In this document: positions 31,523 to 40,675 of the stretch, in pieces
How positions within the stretch are numbered: the first letter of the stretch is position 1
Layout of the letters: each line of letters opens with the position of its first letter
Assembly (NCBI RefSeq): GCF_947494555.1
Contig: NZ_CANLVF010000003.1
Coordinates: 496,001-560,000 of the forward strand
DNA: 64,000 bases
Origin: an uncultured Roseibium sp.
Lineage (GTDB): Bacteria > Pseudomonadota > Alphaproteobacteria > Rhizobiales > Stappiaceae
Direction: 5' to 3'
Notes under the pieces: model-generated
Databases searched by the model: none
Seen by the model: the letters and a program-made list of their open reading frames with translations, nothing else
Told to the model about the DNA's origin: nothing
Made by a program: the position numbers and the translations under genes

Positions 31523-32653
31523 TTAGGTCCCGTCCATCACCAGCTCGAATTGCGAAAACCCGAAATCCTTGCCGTTGATCCTGAGGCCGATGGCTTGCGT
31601 CCCGCCATAGTAGACGCGGGTGGTGATCGGCCGGATCGCGTGATCACGGGACAAAGATACCGTCTCGCCCGGCTCAAGTTTCACTTTCGTCCACTTGAAG
31701 ACCTTCGGCGCCAGCGTCCCGTTCGCCTTCATGAAGTGGACGAGATAGTCGATCACGAGATCCTGTGCTGTCCGGCCTGACGAACGCAGCTCAATGCCGA
31801 ATGACACAGCGCCGCCGTAGGTTACCCTGGGCGTTTTGATGTTCGGACCACTCACCGTGATTTCAGGTGGCTTGAGGCCGAAGGCGGTCAGCGTTGCGGC
31901 ATGTCCCTGTTTGATGAGCGAGCGGCAGGCGTGACGCACCAGCTTTTGCCGGTTCCTGTCAGCGCCCTGCAGCCAGCGTGTGGCGATATCCGCGACAAGG
32001 TCCGGATGGTCCTTGGCAATATCATTCAGATGATTGGCGACGGAACGGCGGACATATTCCTCCGGATCGTCCTTCAAGGCTTCCAGAAGCGGCAGGGTCG
32101 GAGACGGGTCTTCAACGAGCTTGTTCAGCCGCATGCCCCAGGGCAGGCGCGGGCGGGTGCCTTCGGACACGAGGCGGCGGACATGGACGCTATCATCCTT
32201 GACCCATGGCGTCATGATGGTCAGCGCGCGCTCCTGGTCCTTGTCGAGGAATGGGCGCACCTCGAACTCCGCCGTCGCGCGCTTGGTCATATCCTTCAGG
32301 AGCGCGAAGGATTTTTCAAAGTCGTCCAGGCCGTGATCGGTCACGACCATGCCGAGCGGCATCATGCCCCAACCCCGGATTCCTTCGCAGTTGCTTGCCC
32401 GGTCGACACCCTCGTTTTCAAGCGGGTGGAGGATCGATCTCAGAACGTGAAACTTCGCGTCGAGTGTATCAGGCAGGATCTTGCCGGTCTCGTCGGCAAT
32501 AAGCCGGGCCCGCTGTTTCAGTTCGAGCTTGTCCAGTTCGGCCAGGATGGCAGCTTCATAGGACGCGCGGTCGAACCCTTGAAGATGCCGTTCGATGTGC
32601 AATCCGAGACATTTTACCAGGTCCGGTGAAATCTTGTTTTTGAATGGTTCCAT
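31523..32653 (-). CDS. DNA alkylation repair protein, AlkC type, with C-terminal Ig-like domain
   Basis: The protein has 376 residues. The first ~265 form HEAT-like helical repeats of the AlkC/AlkD glycosylase family: LALLKDMTKRATAEFEVRPFL and MTPWVKDDSVHVRRLVSEGTRPRLPW are the conserved core. The C-terminal ~110 residues are beta-rich (EITVSGPNIKTPRVTYGGAVSF, VKLEPGETVSLSRD, GLRINGKDFGF) and match the immunoglobulin-like domain known in some AlkC proteins. The start at 32653 is chosen because AAGGACC lies before it; the upstream frame is shadow. It removes alkylated bases (3-methyladenine class). It lies alone beside the repeat array. Confidence 0.85.
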   Translation of the reverse strand: MEPFKNKISPDLVKCLGLHIERHLQGFDRASYEAAILAELDKLELKQRARLIADETGKILPDTLDAKFHVLRSILHPLENEGVDRASNCEGIRGWGMMPLGMVVTDHGLDDFEKSFALLKDMTKRATAEFEVRPFLDKDQERALTIMTPWVKDDSVHVRRLVSEGTRPRLPWGMRLNKLVEDPSPTLPLLEALKDDPEEYVRRSVANHLNDIAKDHPDLVADIATRWLQGADRNRQKLVRHACRSLIKQGHAATLTAFGLKPPEITVSGPNIKTPRVTYGGAVSFGIELRSSGRTAQDLVIDYLVHFMKANGTLAPKVFKWTKVKLEPGETVSLSRDHAIRPITTRVYYGGTQAIGLRINGKDFGFSQFELVMDGT

Positions 32654-32894
32654 CGTCGGTCCTTGCAGGTGGCGGTTTGTTCGCACCCTCTTTGCCAGAA
32701 GTGAAGATCCCGTCCCAGCCTCTTCCTGCCACTCTCCTGACAAGCACCGTCAGGATGAAACCAAAAGGCCACCCCGGTTGCCCGGAGCGGCCTTTTCGAG
32801 ACGGACAACACCCTCGTTCGCCGTCCGTCCCAAGCCTGATGATTTTCCGTAGATCCGGCGGCCAACTGGTCACCTTTTCCTACTTTCACGCCGA
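32654..32894. other. Intergenic region between alkC-like gene and ugpC
   Basis: About 240 bases. I see no terminator or promoter of good quality. Confidence 0.4.
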
Positions 32895-33911
32895 TCACTG
32901 CCGTAAACGAATACCGTCTTTAGCGAAAACCATCTCGTCTTTCGCCTCCCAGGCGAGACCGCAGCTTTCGCCCTCGGAGGGGATCGGCAGAGCGCCTTCC
33001 TGGCGCACTGTAACGTCTTCACCATCAAGAAGTTTCAGGTGAATCAGCGTCTCTGCACCGAGTGGTTCGGAATAGACGACCTTGCCGGCATAGTCGGTTT
33101 CGCTTTGAGCCACAGTTCGGATGTGTTCGGGGCGAATGCCGACTTTTGCACCACCTTCAACGCGCCGCCCGAGTCGGCCTGCATCCAGGAAATTAGTTGA
33201 CGGCGATCCAATGAAACCGGCAACAAATTCCGTTGCGGGATCCGCATAGACTTCCAAAGGCTTACCGATCTGATCAGCCACCCCGCCGTTCATCACGATC
33301 ATCCGGTCGGCAAGCGTCATTGCCTCGACCTGATCATGGGTCACGTAAAGCGATGTCACACCAAGATCGCGCTGGAGCGCCTTGATCTCGAGACGCATCT
33401 GGACGCGTAATTTGGCATCCAGATTGGAGAGTGGCTCGTCAAACAGGAAGACAGCCGGTTTGCGAACAATCGCTCGGCCCATGGCAACACGCTGGCGCTG
33501 TCCACCGGACAATTCGCGTGGCTTTCGCGTGAGATAAGGCACCAACTGCAGGATCTCCGCTGCATTCGCCACGCGCTTTGCAATTTCATCCTTCGGCACC
33601 TTCGCGATCTTCAGGCCATAGGCCATGTTGTCAAAGACGCTCATATGCGGATAAAGCGCATAGTTCTGAAACACCATTGCGATATCGCGGTCCATCGGCT
33701 CAACCGAGTTGACGTTGCGGCCACCGATCAGAATGTCACCGGAGGTGACGGTCTCAAGGCCGGCAACCATCCGCAGCAAGGTTGATTTCCCGCACCCTGA
33801 AGGTCCGACAATCACGATGAATTCTCCATCGGCGATATCGATGTCAACACCATGGATGACCTCTGTATTGCCGTAGGACTTCCGGAGGTTTTCAAGGGTA
33901 ACAGTCGCCAT
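32895..33911 (-). CDS. ugpC: sn-glycerol-3-phosphate ABC transporter ATPase UgpC
   Basis: The protein has 338 residues. Walker A is GPSGCGKST (residues 36-44), the signature LSGGQRQR, Walker [13 protein letters not shown], and the switch histidine is in YVTHDQVEA. The C-terminal MalK-type TOBE domain follows ([10 protein letters not shown]). It is the last gene of the operon; its stop-start junctions with UgpE are tight (the genes touch). It energises UgpAE and may serve the orphan permeases at 20.6 kb. The name rests on operon context and full family match. Confidence 0.92.
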   Translation of the reverse strand: MATVTLENLRKSYGNTEVIHGVDIDIADGEFIVIVGPSGCGKSTLLRMVAGLETVTSGDILIGGRNVNSVEPMDRDIAMVFQNYALYPHMSVFDNMAYGLKIAKVPKDEIAKRVANAAEILQLVPYLTRKPRELSGGQRQRVAMGRAIVRKPAVFLFDEPLSNLDAKLRVQMRLEIKALQRDLGVTSLYVTHDQVEAMTLADRMIVMNGGVADQIGKPLEVYADPATEFVAGFIGSPSTNFLDAGRLGRRVEGGAKVGIRPEHIRTVAQSETDYAGKVVYSEPLGAETLIHLKLLDGEDVTVRQEGALPIPSEGESCGLAWEAKDEMVFAKDGIRLRQ

Positions 33912-34766
33912 TTACTTTTCACTTTCCACTAGACCGCGCACGAACAGCCTCTGCATTCCGATCACCACAAGCACCGGAGGTATCATAGCCAGGATCGACG
34001 TTGCCATGATGACCGGCCAATCGGCGGTGTCGTCACCGGAAGGGAACATCTGCTTGATGCCCATCACGATCGTGTTCATGGAGGGGTCGGTGGTGATGAG
34101 GAGCGGCCAGAGATACTGGTTCCATCCATAGATGAAGAGAATAACGAAGAGCGCGGCGATATTCGTCCGGCTCATCGGCAGAAGGATGTCGAAGAAGAAC
34201 CGCATCGGCTTAGCACCGTCCACGCGTGCGGCTTCAGCAAGCTCGTCCGGAACTGTCATGAAAAACTGCCGAAACAGGAAAGTCGCGGTCGCGGACGCAA
34301 TCAAAGGGAGGATAAGACCCGAATAACTGTTCAGCATTCCGAAATTGGCGATCACTTCGTAGGTCGGCACGATCCGCACTTCGACCGGTAGCATGAGCGT
34401 CAGGAAGATCAGCCAGAAGAACAAGTGCCGTCCCGGAAAGCGGAAATAGACGATCGCAAAAGCCGATAGCAGCGAGATCGCAATCTTCCCGAGTGCGATT
34501 CCAAGTGCCATGACCATCGAATTCACGAGCATAATGCCGACAGGAGCGTTAACGCCCGAGGTCAATGCCCGGGCGTAATTCTCGAAGAATTTGTCTCCCG
34601 GCAGGAGTGGCATCGGTGGCCGGACGATTGCCTGCTGATCGACTGTCGAGGCAACGAACGCCAGCCAGATCGGGAAGAAGATGAAAGCGACGCCGACAAT
34701 CATGCCCAAATGCGTGAGCCAAAGGCCGCTGCTGCGCTTTTCGACCATGCCGTTTTGTTGCGCCAT
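33912..34766 (-). CDS. ugpE: sn-glycerol-3-phosphate ABC transporter permease UgpE
   Basis: The protein has 284 residues with six hydrophobic segments. The EAA loop is [25 protein letters not shown], and [20 protein letters not shown] is typical of UgpE. The gene overlaps UgpA by one base and abuts UgpC. It forms the channel with UgpA and takes glycerol-3-phosphate or glycerophosphodiesters from UgpB. Confidence 0.92.
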   Translation of the reverse strand: MAQQNGMVEKRSSGLWLTHLGMIVGVAFIFFPIWLAFVASTVDQQAIVRPPMPLLPGDKFFENYARALTSGVNAPVGIMLVNSMVMALGIALGKIAISLLSAFAIVYFRFPGRHLFFWLIFLTLMLPVEVRIVPTYEVIANFGMLNSYSGLILPLIASATATFLFRQFFMTVPDELAEAARVDGAKPMRFFFDILLPMSRTNIAALFVILFIYGWNQYLWPLLITTDPSMNTIVMGIKQMFPSGDDTADWPVIMATSILAMIPPVLVVIGMQRLFVRGLVESEK

Positions 34767-35647
34767 CAGTAGTGGACCCTGCGTTCGATGTATTTGAACT
34801 GAACCACGGTCAGGATCGAAACGATGAGCAGAAGGATCACGGATTGTGCTGCCGAGGATCCAAGATCCTGACCGACAAACCCGTCGGAATAAACCTTGTA
34901 AACAAGGATCGTGGTAGCCTGTTGCGGCCCACCGCTGGTAATCGTGTGAATGACGCCGAAGGTCTCGAAAAAAGCGTAGATGATGTTGACCACCAAGAGA
35001 AAAAATGTTGTCGGCGACAGGAGCGGGAAAACAATCGTGCGAAAGCGCGTCCAGAAACGCGCGCCATCAATTGCGGCCGCCTCGATCACCGATTTCGGGA
35101 TTGCCTGAAGACCGGCAAGGAAGAAGAGGAAGTTGTAGCTGATGCGTCCCCAGGCACTGGCAACCACAACAAGACCCATCGCCTCGCTGTCATTCAACAC
35201 GTGGTTCCAGTCGTAGCCAAGAAGCCCCAGATACCAGGTCACCACACCGACTCGCGTGTTGAACATAAAGAGCCAGAGGACTCCGGCGACCGCGGGCGCA
35301 ACAGCATAAGGCCAGATGAGCAACGTCCTGTATGTGCCCGACCCCTTGATCAACCGGTCGGCCAGAACTGCCAGATAGAGAGCAACCCCCATCGAGACGA
35401 CAGTGACCAGGGTCGAAAAGATCGCCGTCGTCACAAAGGACGCCCGGTAAAAGGAATCCTTCAGCAGGAACTCAAAATTGCCGAGCCCCACCCATTTCAT
35501 GGACAGTCCGAACGGGTCCGGAATGAAAAGCGACTGCCAGATCGCCTGGCCCGCTGGATAGAAAAAGAAGACTGCCGTTATGACAATCTGTGGGGCAATG
35601 AGCAGCAGCGGCAGCCACATGCCTTTGAAAGTGACGCGTTTTTCCAT
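34766..35647 (-). CDS. ugpA: sn-glycerol-3-phosphate ABC transporter permease UgpA
   Basis: The protein has 293 residues starting [20 protein letters not shown]; an earlier in-frame ATG at 35665 adds six residues. Six hydrophobic segments are present. The EAA loop is [24 protein letters not shown], as in UgpA. The gene is about 50 bases downstream of ugpB. In Escherichia coli the operon order is ugpBAEC with ugpQ; the same order B-A-E-C is present here without ugpQ. Confidence 0.93.
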   Translation of the reverse strand: MEKRVTFKGMWLPLLLIAPQIVITAVFFFYPAGQAIWQSLFIPDPFGLSMKWVGLGNFEFLLKDSFYRASFVTTAIFSTLVTVVSMGVALYLAVLADRLIKGSGTYRTLLIWPYAVAPAVAGVLWLFMFNTRVGVVTWYLGLLGYDWNHVLNDSEAMGLVVVASAWGRISYNFLFFLAGLQAIPKSVIEAAAIDGARFWTRFRTIVFPLLSPTTFFLLVVNIIYAFFETFGVIHTITSGGPQQATTILVYKVYSDGFVGQDLGSSAAQSVILLLIVSILTVVQFKYIERRVHY

Positions 35648-35697
35648 GGCAAGACCGTGTGCCACCCCAGAAACCGGGGCGGCACGTCGTCATGATG

Positions 35698-37011
35698 TCA
35701 CTGTGCGGACTGTTCAAAGCGTCGCAGCAGGGCGTTGCCGCGTTCCACTGCAGAGTCGAGCGCTTCCTGTGCGGATTTGTCGCCCGACCACACGCCTTCG
35801 AGTTCTTCATCAATGATGCCGCGGATCTGGTCAAACGAACCAAGCCGAAGTCCTTTGGAGTTCGCTGTCGGTTCTTTCGCGGTCATTTGAATGACGGCGA
35901 TGTCCGTTCCGGGGTTCTGCTCATAAAAACCCTGTGAGCGGGTCAGGTCACCGGCCTCAGCCGTGATCGGAAGATATCCGGTGTCCTGGTGCCACTTGGC
36001 CTGGATCTCAGAGCTGGAGAGGAAGTCCATGAAAGCTGCTACGCCTTCGTACTCATCAGCTTCATGGCCCTCGAGCACCCAAAGAGAAGCACCGCCGATG
36101 ATCGTGTTTTGCGGCTCACTGGCCACCGCAGACCAGTAAGGCAGTGGACGCACTTCGAAATCAAACTCGGCTTCCGATTTGATACCGGCATAACCTGCAG
36201 AAGATTCTGTAAAAAGAGCGCATTCACCTGCACGGAAGTTTGCGCCACCTTCGTTCCGGCGGCCCGCATAGATGAATTTGCCGTCCTTCGCCCAATCACC
36301 CATTGCCGAGATATGAGCAACTTGCGCCGGACTGTTGAACGCCAGCTCGGTATCGGTCCCGGCAAAGCCGTTGTCCTTGGTGGCAAATGGCGTGTCGTGG
36401 TAGGCGGATAAGTTCTCGAGGTGGATCCAACTCTGCCAGGCGGTCGTCATCGGGCACTCGACACCGGCTGCTTTCAGCTGATCGAGGACTTCACTGACCT
36501 GCTCCCAGGTCGACATATCGGTATCAGGATCAATACCTGCCTCAGAAAGCTTGTCGCGGTTGACCCAGAGGACCGGCGTCGAGGAGTTGAAAGGAAGCGA
36601 AAGCATGTTCCCGTCGGGGGAGGTGTAGTAGCCCTTGACCGAGCCGATATATTTCGACTGATCGAAGCCATCACCCATGACCTCGTAGACCGGTTTGATT
36701 GCGCCCTTAGCGCCCATCATGGTCGCCGTGCCGACCTCGAACACCATCAGAATGTGGGGCTGCTCACCGGCACGGAAAGCGGCAATGCCAGCGTTCAGTG
36801 TCTCGGAGTAATTGCCCTTGTGGCTGGCAACGATTTTATAGTCGGACTGAGACCCGTTGAAGGTGTCTACCTGCTCGGCAACCAATTCTCCCAACCGGCC
36901 TGTAAAGGCATGCCAGAAATCGATCTCGGTTTGCGCAAATGCGGTGGAAGTACCCAGAAGGGCAGCCGCTGCAACGAGGCTGGCGACGGTCTTACGATAA
37001 GCCATATTCAT
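35698..37011 (-). CDS. ugpB: sn-glycerol-3-phosphate-binding periplasmic protein UgpB
   Basis: The protein has 437 residues with signal peptide (ASLVAAAALLGTSTAFA). Strong matches to UgpB run along its length: FWHAFTGRLGELVAEQVDTFN, ADYKIV-like opening (SQSDYKIVASHKGNY), AGIAAFRAGEQPHILMVFEVGTATMM, and the end RGNALLRRFEQS. These include the ligand-site region LPFNSSTPVLW. The start is taken at 37011 because GGGAG precedes it. Being first in the operon, it is served by the promoter region to its right, which carries paired TTCATATGAA elements. The ligand should be glycerol-3-phosphate or a glycerophosphodiester, useful as a phosphate and carbon source. Confidence 0.95.
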   Translation of the reverse strand: MNMAYRKTVASLVAAAALLGTSTAFAQTEIDFWHAFTGRLGELVAEQVDTFNGSQSDYKIVASHKGNYSETLNAGIAAFRAGEQPHILMVFEVGTATMMGAKGAIKPVYEVMGDGFDQSKYIGSVKGYYTSPDGNMLSLPFNSSTPVLWVNRDKLSEAGIDPDTDMSTWEQVSEVLDQLKAAGVECPMTTAWQSWIHLENLSAYHDTPFATKDNGFAGTDTELAFNSPAQVAHISAMGDWAKDGKFIYAGRRNEGGANFRAGECALFTESSAGYAGIKSEAEFDFEVRPLPYWSAVASEPQNTIIGGASLWVLEGHEADEYEGVAAFMDFLSSSEIQAKWHQDTGYLPITAEAGDLTRSQGFYEQNPGTDIAVIQMTAKEPTANSKGLRLGSFDQIRGIIDEELEGVWSGDKSAQEALDSAVERGNALLRRFEQSAQ

Positions 37012-37118
37012 TTGCTCCCATGTCAAAGGGCATTATGCCCCGGTCAGCAGTTGGTTTTTCCGGTACCGAAATGGCTTCGCCGGCACCTGAAACGATAACG
37101 CCTGCGTTTCGTATTGTT

Positions 37119-37150
37119 TTCATATGAACGTTGTATGACGCTCATATGAA
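37119..37150. promoter_or_regulatory. Paired 10-bp palindromic half-sites, left pair (ugpB promoter side)
   Basis: TTCATATGAA (37119-37128) and CTCATATGAA (37141-37150) start exactly 22 bases apart, about two turns of the helix. They lie about 110 bases before ugpB, a natural operator position. A second pair with identical 22-base spacing is at 37346-37377. The regulator is not encoded in this window. Confidence 0.6.
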
Positions 37151-37345
37151 CATTTAAACACGCCTTAACTGCGTCCGCAAACAGGAACGAATTTATTGTT
37201 TCACGCGCCCGTCAGATCCTAGGAAATCGGCGCTTCTTTTTACATCGCTTCAACGGACAAATAGCTGTAACAACTGCTGGCCAAGAACCTTGCAACCAGC
37301 ATCTCCCCCCCTTGCCGGCGCCTGAACTCACGAAAGATTAGTCGG
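37151..37345. other. Region between the two operator pairs
   Basis: About 195 bases, with AT-rich and C-rich parts (for example CTCCCCCCCTTG near 37301-37312). No coding signal. The two operator pairs at its ends could be joined by DNA looping. Confidence 0.4.
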
Positions 37346-37377
37346 CTCACATGAAAGTTCGGCGGCGTTCATATGAA
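37346..37377. promoter_or_regulatory. Paired 10-bp palindromic half-sites, right pair (imuA side)
   Basis: CTCACATGAA (37346-37355) and TTCATATGAA (37368-37377), again 22 bases apart start to start. The sites lie about 180 bases before imuA and 335 before ugpB. I find no clean alphaproteobacterial LexA box (GTTC-N7-GTTC) between these sites and imuA. Confidence 0.6.
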
Positions 37378-37555
37378 AGAATAGTGACAGGTCGCGGGTG
37401 GTTTTCCAAGGGCACCGGCAGTATCTTTTTGCATCGAGCGAGCGCCAAAATTCGACGATTTTCCGGCCTTCAATAACGCTCTTGTTGCTCTATGTTGGAA
37501 AACACTGTTCTTTGAAGCAGATCCTTATTTCAGCAGAGAAACCCTATTTCGTTCC

Positions 37556-38173
37556 ATGTCCTTGCCTTTTTCTTCCGTTTATCCGCTCAAGAGGGCCCGC
37601 GCCCATGAAGTGTGCGGTGAAGGCGGGTTGGTGTTCGCTGCGATCACCGCGGGCCTGGCCTCCGGCTCGGTTGTCTGGGTTTCGGAACGCTGGCGGCCCG
37701 TGGTCAATCCGGAAGGTCTTGCGCCCTATTGCGACCCTGGAAAACTACTGCTGACCCGTGCAGATACACCGCTGAATGTTCTTGCCAGTGCGGAAACGGC
37801 ACTGCGCTCCGGAGCAGTCGGCCTTGTCGTTGCCGAACTCAACGCTCCGATCGGCCTGACGGAGGGCAGGCGGCTGCAGCTGGCCGCGGAAACCGGCGGA
37901 ACCACCGCTCTGCTCCTGATCCCGGAGGGCGGCGGCAGCAATGCCACAGAGACCCGATGGCACTGCACGGGCATGCCGGCATTTGAGACTGCCCGTCAAA
38001 ACAGCCCCGTCTCGAGCGGCCCCACCTCGAACAGCCCTCGTCAAAACGACCATGACTCGACTCCCTGGCGGTGGTCGCTTATAAAGAACAAAATAGGAAC
38101 ATTGTCAGATTGGGTAGTGCGTTGGGATGCAGCGGCGCATCGTGTCATTGTGGTTTCCGAGACTGGCGGCTGA
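37556..38173 (+). CDS. imuA: ImuA-like protein of the mutasome operon
   Basis: The protein has 205 residues. The RecA-like core is short: EGGLVFAAITAGLASGSVVWVS, then LLLTRADTPLNVLASAETALRSGAVGLVVAELNAPIGLTEGRRLQLAAE. The Walker A lysine is lost, as in other ImuA proteins. The C-terminal 70 residues are divergent. It overlaps the start of imuB by 47 bases, so they are translationally coupled. ImuA interacts with the ImuB-DnaE2 complex and with RecA in mutagenic repair. The name rests on operon context as much as on sequence. Confidence 0.8.
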   Translation: MSLPFSSVYPLKRARAHEVCGEGGLVFAAITAGLASGSVVWVSERWRPVVNPEGLAPYCDPGKLLLTRADTPLNVLASAETALRSGAVGLVVAELNAPIGLTEGRRLQLAAETGGTTALLLIPEGGGSNATETRWHCTGMPAFETARQNSPVSSGPTSNSPRQNDHDSTPWRWSLIKNKIGTLSDWVVRWDAAAHRVIVVSETGG

Positions 38174-39593
38174 GCGTTCGCTCCGCGCCAACCCCATTGA
38201 CGCGCCCTTTGCCCTGACCCTTTTCGACCGCAATTCGGAACGCGTCTATGATCTGTGCCCGCGCGCGGAAGCTGCCGGGCTCAACCGGGGCATGACGCTG
38301 GTTCATGCCAGAAGCTTCTGCCCGGGTCTTCTCACCCGGCCTGCCGACCCGAAGGCCGACCAGCGGTTCCTGCGTCTTCTGGCCCGGTGGGCAACCCGCT
38401 ATTGCCCCTGGGTCGGGTTCGACGGGCTCAACGGCCTCTTTCTCGACATCACCGGTTCGGCGCATCTTCTGGGCGGGGAAGAACCGCTTCTCGATGATAT
38501 CCGCGCCCGGCTTGCCCGGGCCGGTCTCAGCGCCCGGCTGGGCCTGGCATCAACGCCGGGCGCGGCCTGGGCGCTCGCCCGCTTTGCCGAAGGCATCGCC
38601 CAGCCGGGCGAGATCCTTGCCCGCATCGGCCCCCTGCCGCTGCCGGCGCTGCGTCTTGCCGACCAGACCTGCACCAGCCTGGAGCGGCTCGGCATTGCCA
38701 CCGTTTCCGACCTTTACAATCTGCCACGGGCAAATGTTGCAAGACGCTACGACCCGGAAGTCCTGCGCCGCCTCGATCAGGCGCTTGGCGCCATTCCCGA
38801 GCAGATCTCGCCCCTGAAGGAAGATCTCAGCTTCGCCGTACGCATGACGCTGCCCGAGCCGATCGGGCTCCTCGACGACGTGATGGCCGGGGCGGAGCGG
38901 CTGATCGGCCATCTGTGCGAGCAGCTGGATACGGCCCAGAAGGGCGCGCGCAGCCTGAAACTGACCTTCCGGCGGGTAGACCAGGAAAACCAGGCGGTCG
39001 AGTTGCGCCTGGCCCGGCCGATGCGCGACGGCGACCGGATCCTCGCTCTTTTCGAGCGTGGGGTCAGTGCGGTCGATTCAGGCTACGGCATCGACATGAT
39101 CCGCCTGGAAGCCACTCAGGTGGAAGAGCTCGGCCCCCGCCAGCTGACCCCGTCGCAGGCGCTGGAAAAGGACAGCCTTGCCGATCTCATCACCCAGCTC
39201 GGCAACCGGATCGGACTTGAGAACATCCTGCGCTTTGCTCCGGTCGACAGCCATATCCCGGAGCGCAGTTTCAAGCTGGTGCCGGCGGCCTACAGCATGC
39301 CGGTCCGTGCCTGGCCCGCCCGGCGCACGCGCCCGTTGCGCCTGTTCCCCCCCGAGCCGATCACCGGTTCGGGCGCCACGCCGCCCGGCCGCTTCCGCTG
39401 GCGCGGCCGGGCGTTGACGACACTCAAGGCCGAAGGGCCGGAGCGGATCACGCCTGCGTGGTGGGAGGGCGACGACGACTGGACACGGGGCCTGCGCGAC
39501 TACTGGCGCGTTGCCACCGGCCAGGGCCAACGGCTTTGGCTGTTCCATACACCGCAGAACCCGGGCTGGTATGTGCAAGGGGAGTTCGGCTGA
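38127..39593 (+). CDS. imuB: ImuB, catalytically inactive Y-family polymerase of the mutasome
   Basis: The protein has 488 residues. It has a Y-family fold, but the first catalytic motif is changed (MQRRIVSLWFPRLAAERS instead of an acidic MDxDxFF), as in all ImuB. The second region reads YCPWVGFDGLNGLFLDITGSAHLLGGE, where DITG replaces the acidic pair. The little-finger domain follows near residues 230-320. A C-terminal RPLRLFPPEP is a likely beta-clamp-binding motif. It tethers DnaE2 to the clamp during translesion synthesis. In most alphaproteobacteria dnaE2 follows at once; here ~1.1 kb of repeats intervene. Confidence 0.93.
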   Translation: MQRRIVSLWFPRLAAERSLRANPIDAPFALTLFDRNSERVYDLCPRAEAAGLNRGMTLVHARSFCPGLLTRPADPKADQRFLRLLARWATRYCPWVGFDGLNGLFLDITGSAHLLGGEEPLLDDIRARLARAGLSARLGLASTPGAAWALARFAEGIAQPGEILARIGPLPLPALRLADQTCTSLERLGIATVSDLYNLPRANVARRYDPEVLRRLDQALGAIPEQISPLKEDLSFAVRMTLPEPIGLLDDVMAGAERLIGHLCEQLDTAQKGARSLKLTFRRVDQENQAVELRLARPMRDGDRILALFERGVSAVDSGYGIDMIRLEATQVEELGPRQLTPSQALEKDSLADLITQLGNRIGLENILRFAPVDSHIPERSFKLVPAAYSMPVRAWPARRTRPLRLFPPEPITGSGATPPGRFRWRGRALTTLKAEGPERITPAWWEGDDDWTRGLRDYWRVATGQGQRLWLFHTPQNPGWYVQGEFG

Positions 39594-39629
39594 TGACCTC
39601 TTCCGCTGACCTCACCCCACCTTCCCGCC

Positions 39630-40470
39630 GTCATCCCGGCCAAGCGCAGCGCGCGCCGGGATCAGGGAGGCACGGGCGCTCCGGTTTTTCCTCTATGCCG
39701 GCCGGCAGCCCCCGGTTCTCCGATCCCGGATCTCCGCTGCGCTGCGTCCGGGATGACGAGGGAGAGATGGAGGCGCTTCGGATAATGCCTGCCCAGACGC
39801 CCGGCCGAACCTGGAAGCTGTTCCGCAAAACCGGCCTCATCCTGAGGAAGCGCGCAGCGCTGTCTCGAAGGATGGGCGGCATATTCAGAGCCGGGTGGCC
39901 CATCCTTCGAGACGAACCGGAAGGTTCTCCTCAGGATGAGGTCTCGGGGGCAGAAGGCGGCATGTCCGTGGCACAGCCTTCCTTCGTCATCCCGGCCAAG
40001 CACAGCGCGCGCCGGGATCGAGAAGGCACCGGCGCTCTGGTTCGTCCTCTGCCCCGACCGGTAGCTCCCGGTTCCCCGGTCCCGGATCTCCGCTGCGCTG
40101 CGTCCGGGATGACGAAAAGAGAGCGAGGGGCATTCGGATAATGCCTGCCCAGACGCCCGGTCGAACCTGGAAGCTGTTCCGCAAAACCGGCCTCATCCTG
40201 AGGAAGCGCGCAGCGCTGTCTCGAAGGATGGGCGGCATATTCAGAGCCGGGTGGCCCATCCTTCGAGACGAACCGGAAAGTTCTCCTCAGGATGAGGTCT
40301 CGGGGACAGAAGGCGGCATGTCCGTGGCACAGCCTTTCTTCGTCATCCCGGCCAAGCACAGCGCGCGCCGGGATCGAGAAGGCACCGGCGCTCTGGTTCT
40401 TCTTCTGTCCCGACCGGTAGTCCCCGGCTCCCCGGTCCCGGATCTCCGCTGTGCTGCGTCCGGGATGACG
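39630..40470. repeat. Second tandem array of palindromic modules between imuB and dnaE2 (unit 356 bp, 2.4 copies)
   Basis: Copies start at 39630, 39986 and 40342, each 356 bp from the last. Each unit has module Q (39630-39757 in copy 1), bounded by GTCATCCCGG and CCGGGATGAC, then a spacer, then module P (39835-39941), bounded by CCTCATCCTGAGGA and TCCTCAGGATGAGG, so the modules of the 29.5-kb array reappear in another arrangement. The third copy holds Q only. Nearly identical copies show recent amplification. Long frames on both strands here are by-products of the repeats. Confidence 0.92.
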
Positions 40471-40675
40471 ATGGAGAAGTGGAGGCGGTTTGGCGGGTCT
40501 CTATTGAGGTTTCAGATGCACAATACCGTCCCGGCCTTGAGCCGGGACCTCCACACCGCCTGCCTGCGGGACGCCCCGGCTCAAGGCCGGGGCAGCCAAG
40601 CGGATGCGTCTCCCTTCTGCACCCGTACTCCCCGATTAAGTCAGGGAGGGCTGCCGTGAGAAAAAGGGACATCCG
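40471..40675. other. Remaining intergenic region before dnaE2
   Basis: About 200 bases with a smaller inverted pair (CCGGCCTTGAGCCGGG and CCCCGGCTCAAGGCCGG, around 40531-40592). It could act as a transcript hairpin. No coding signal. Confidence 0.5.

Noticed and set aside
37378..37555. LexA-binding box upstream of imuA
   Set aside because: GTTG and GTTC pieces are present, but none has the required 7-base spacing, so I do not call one.
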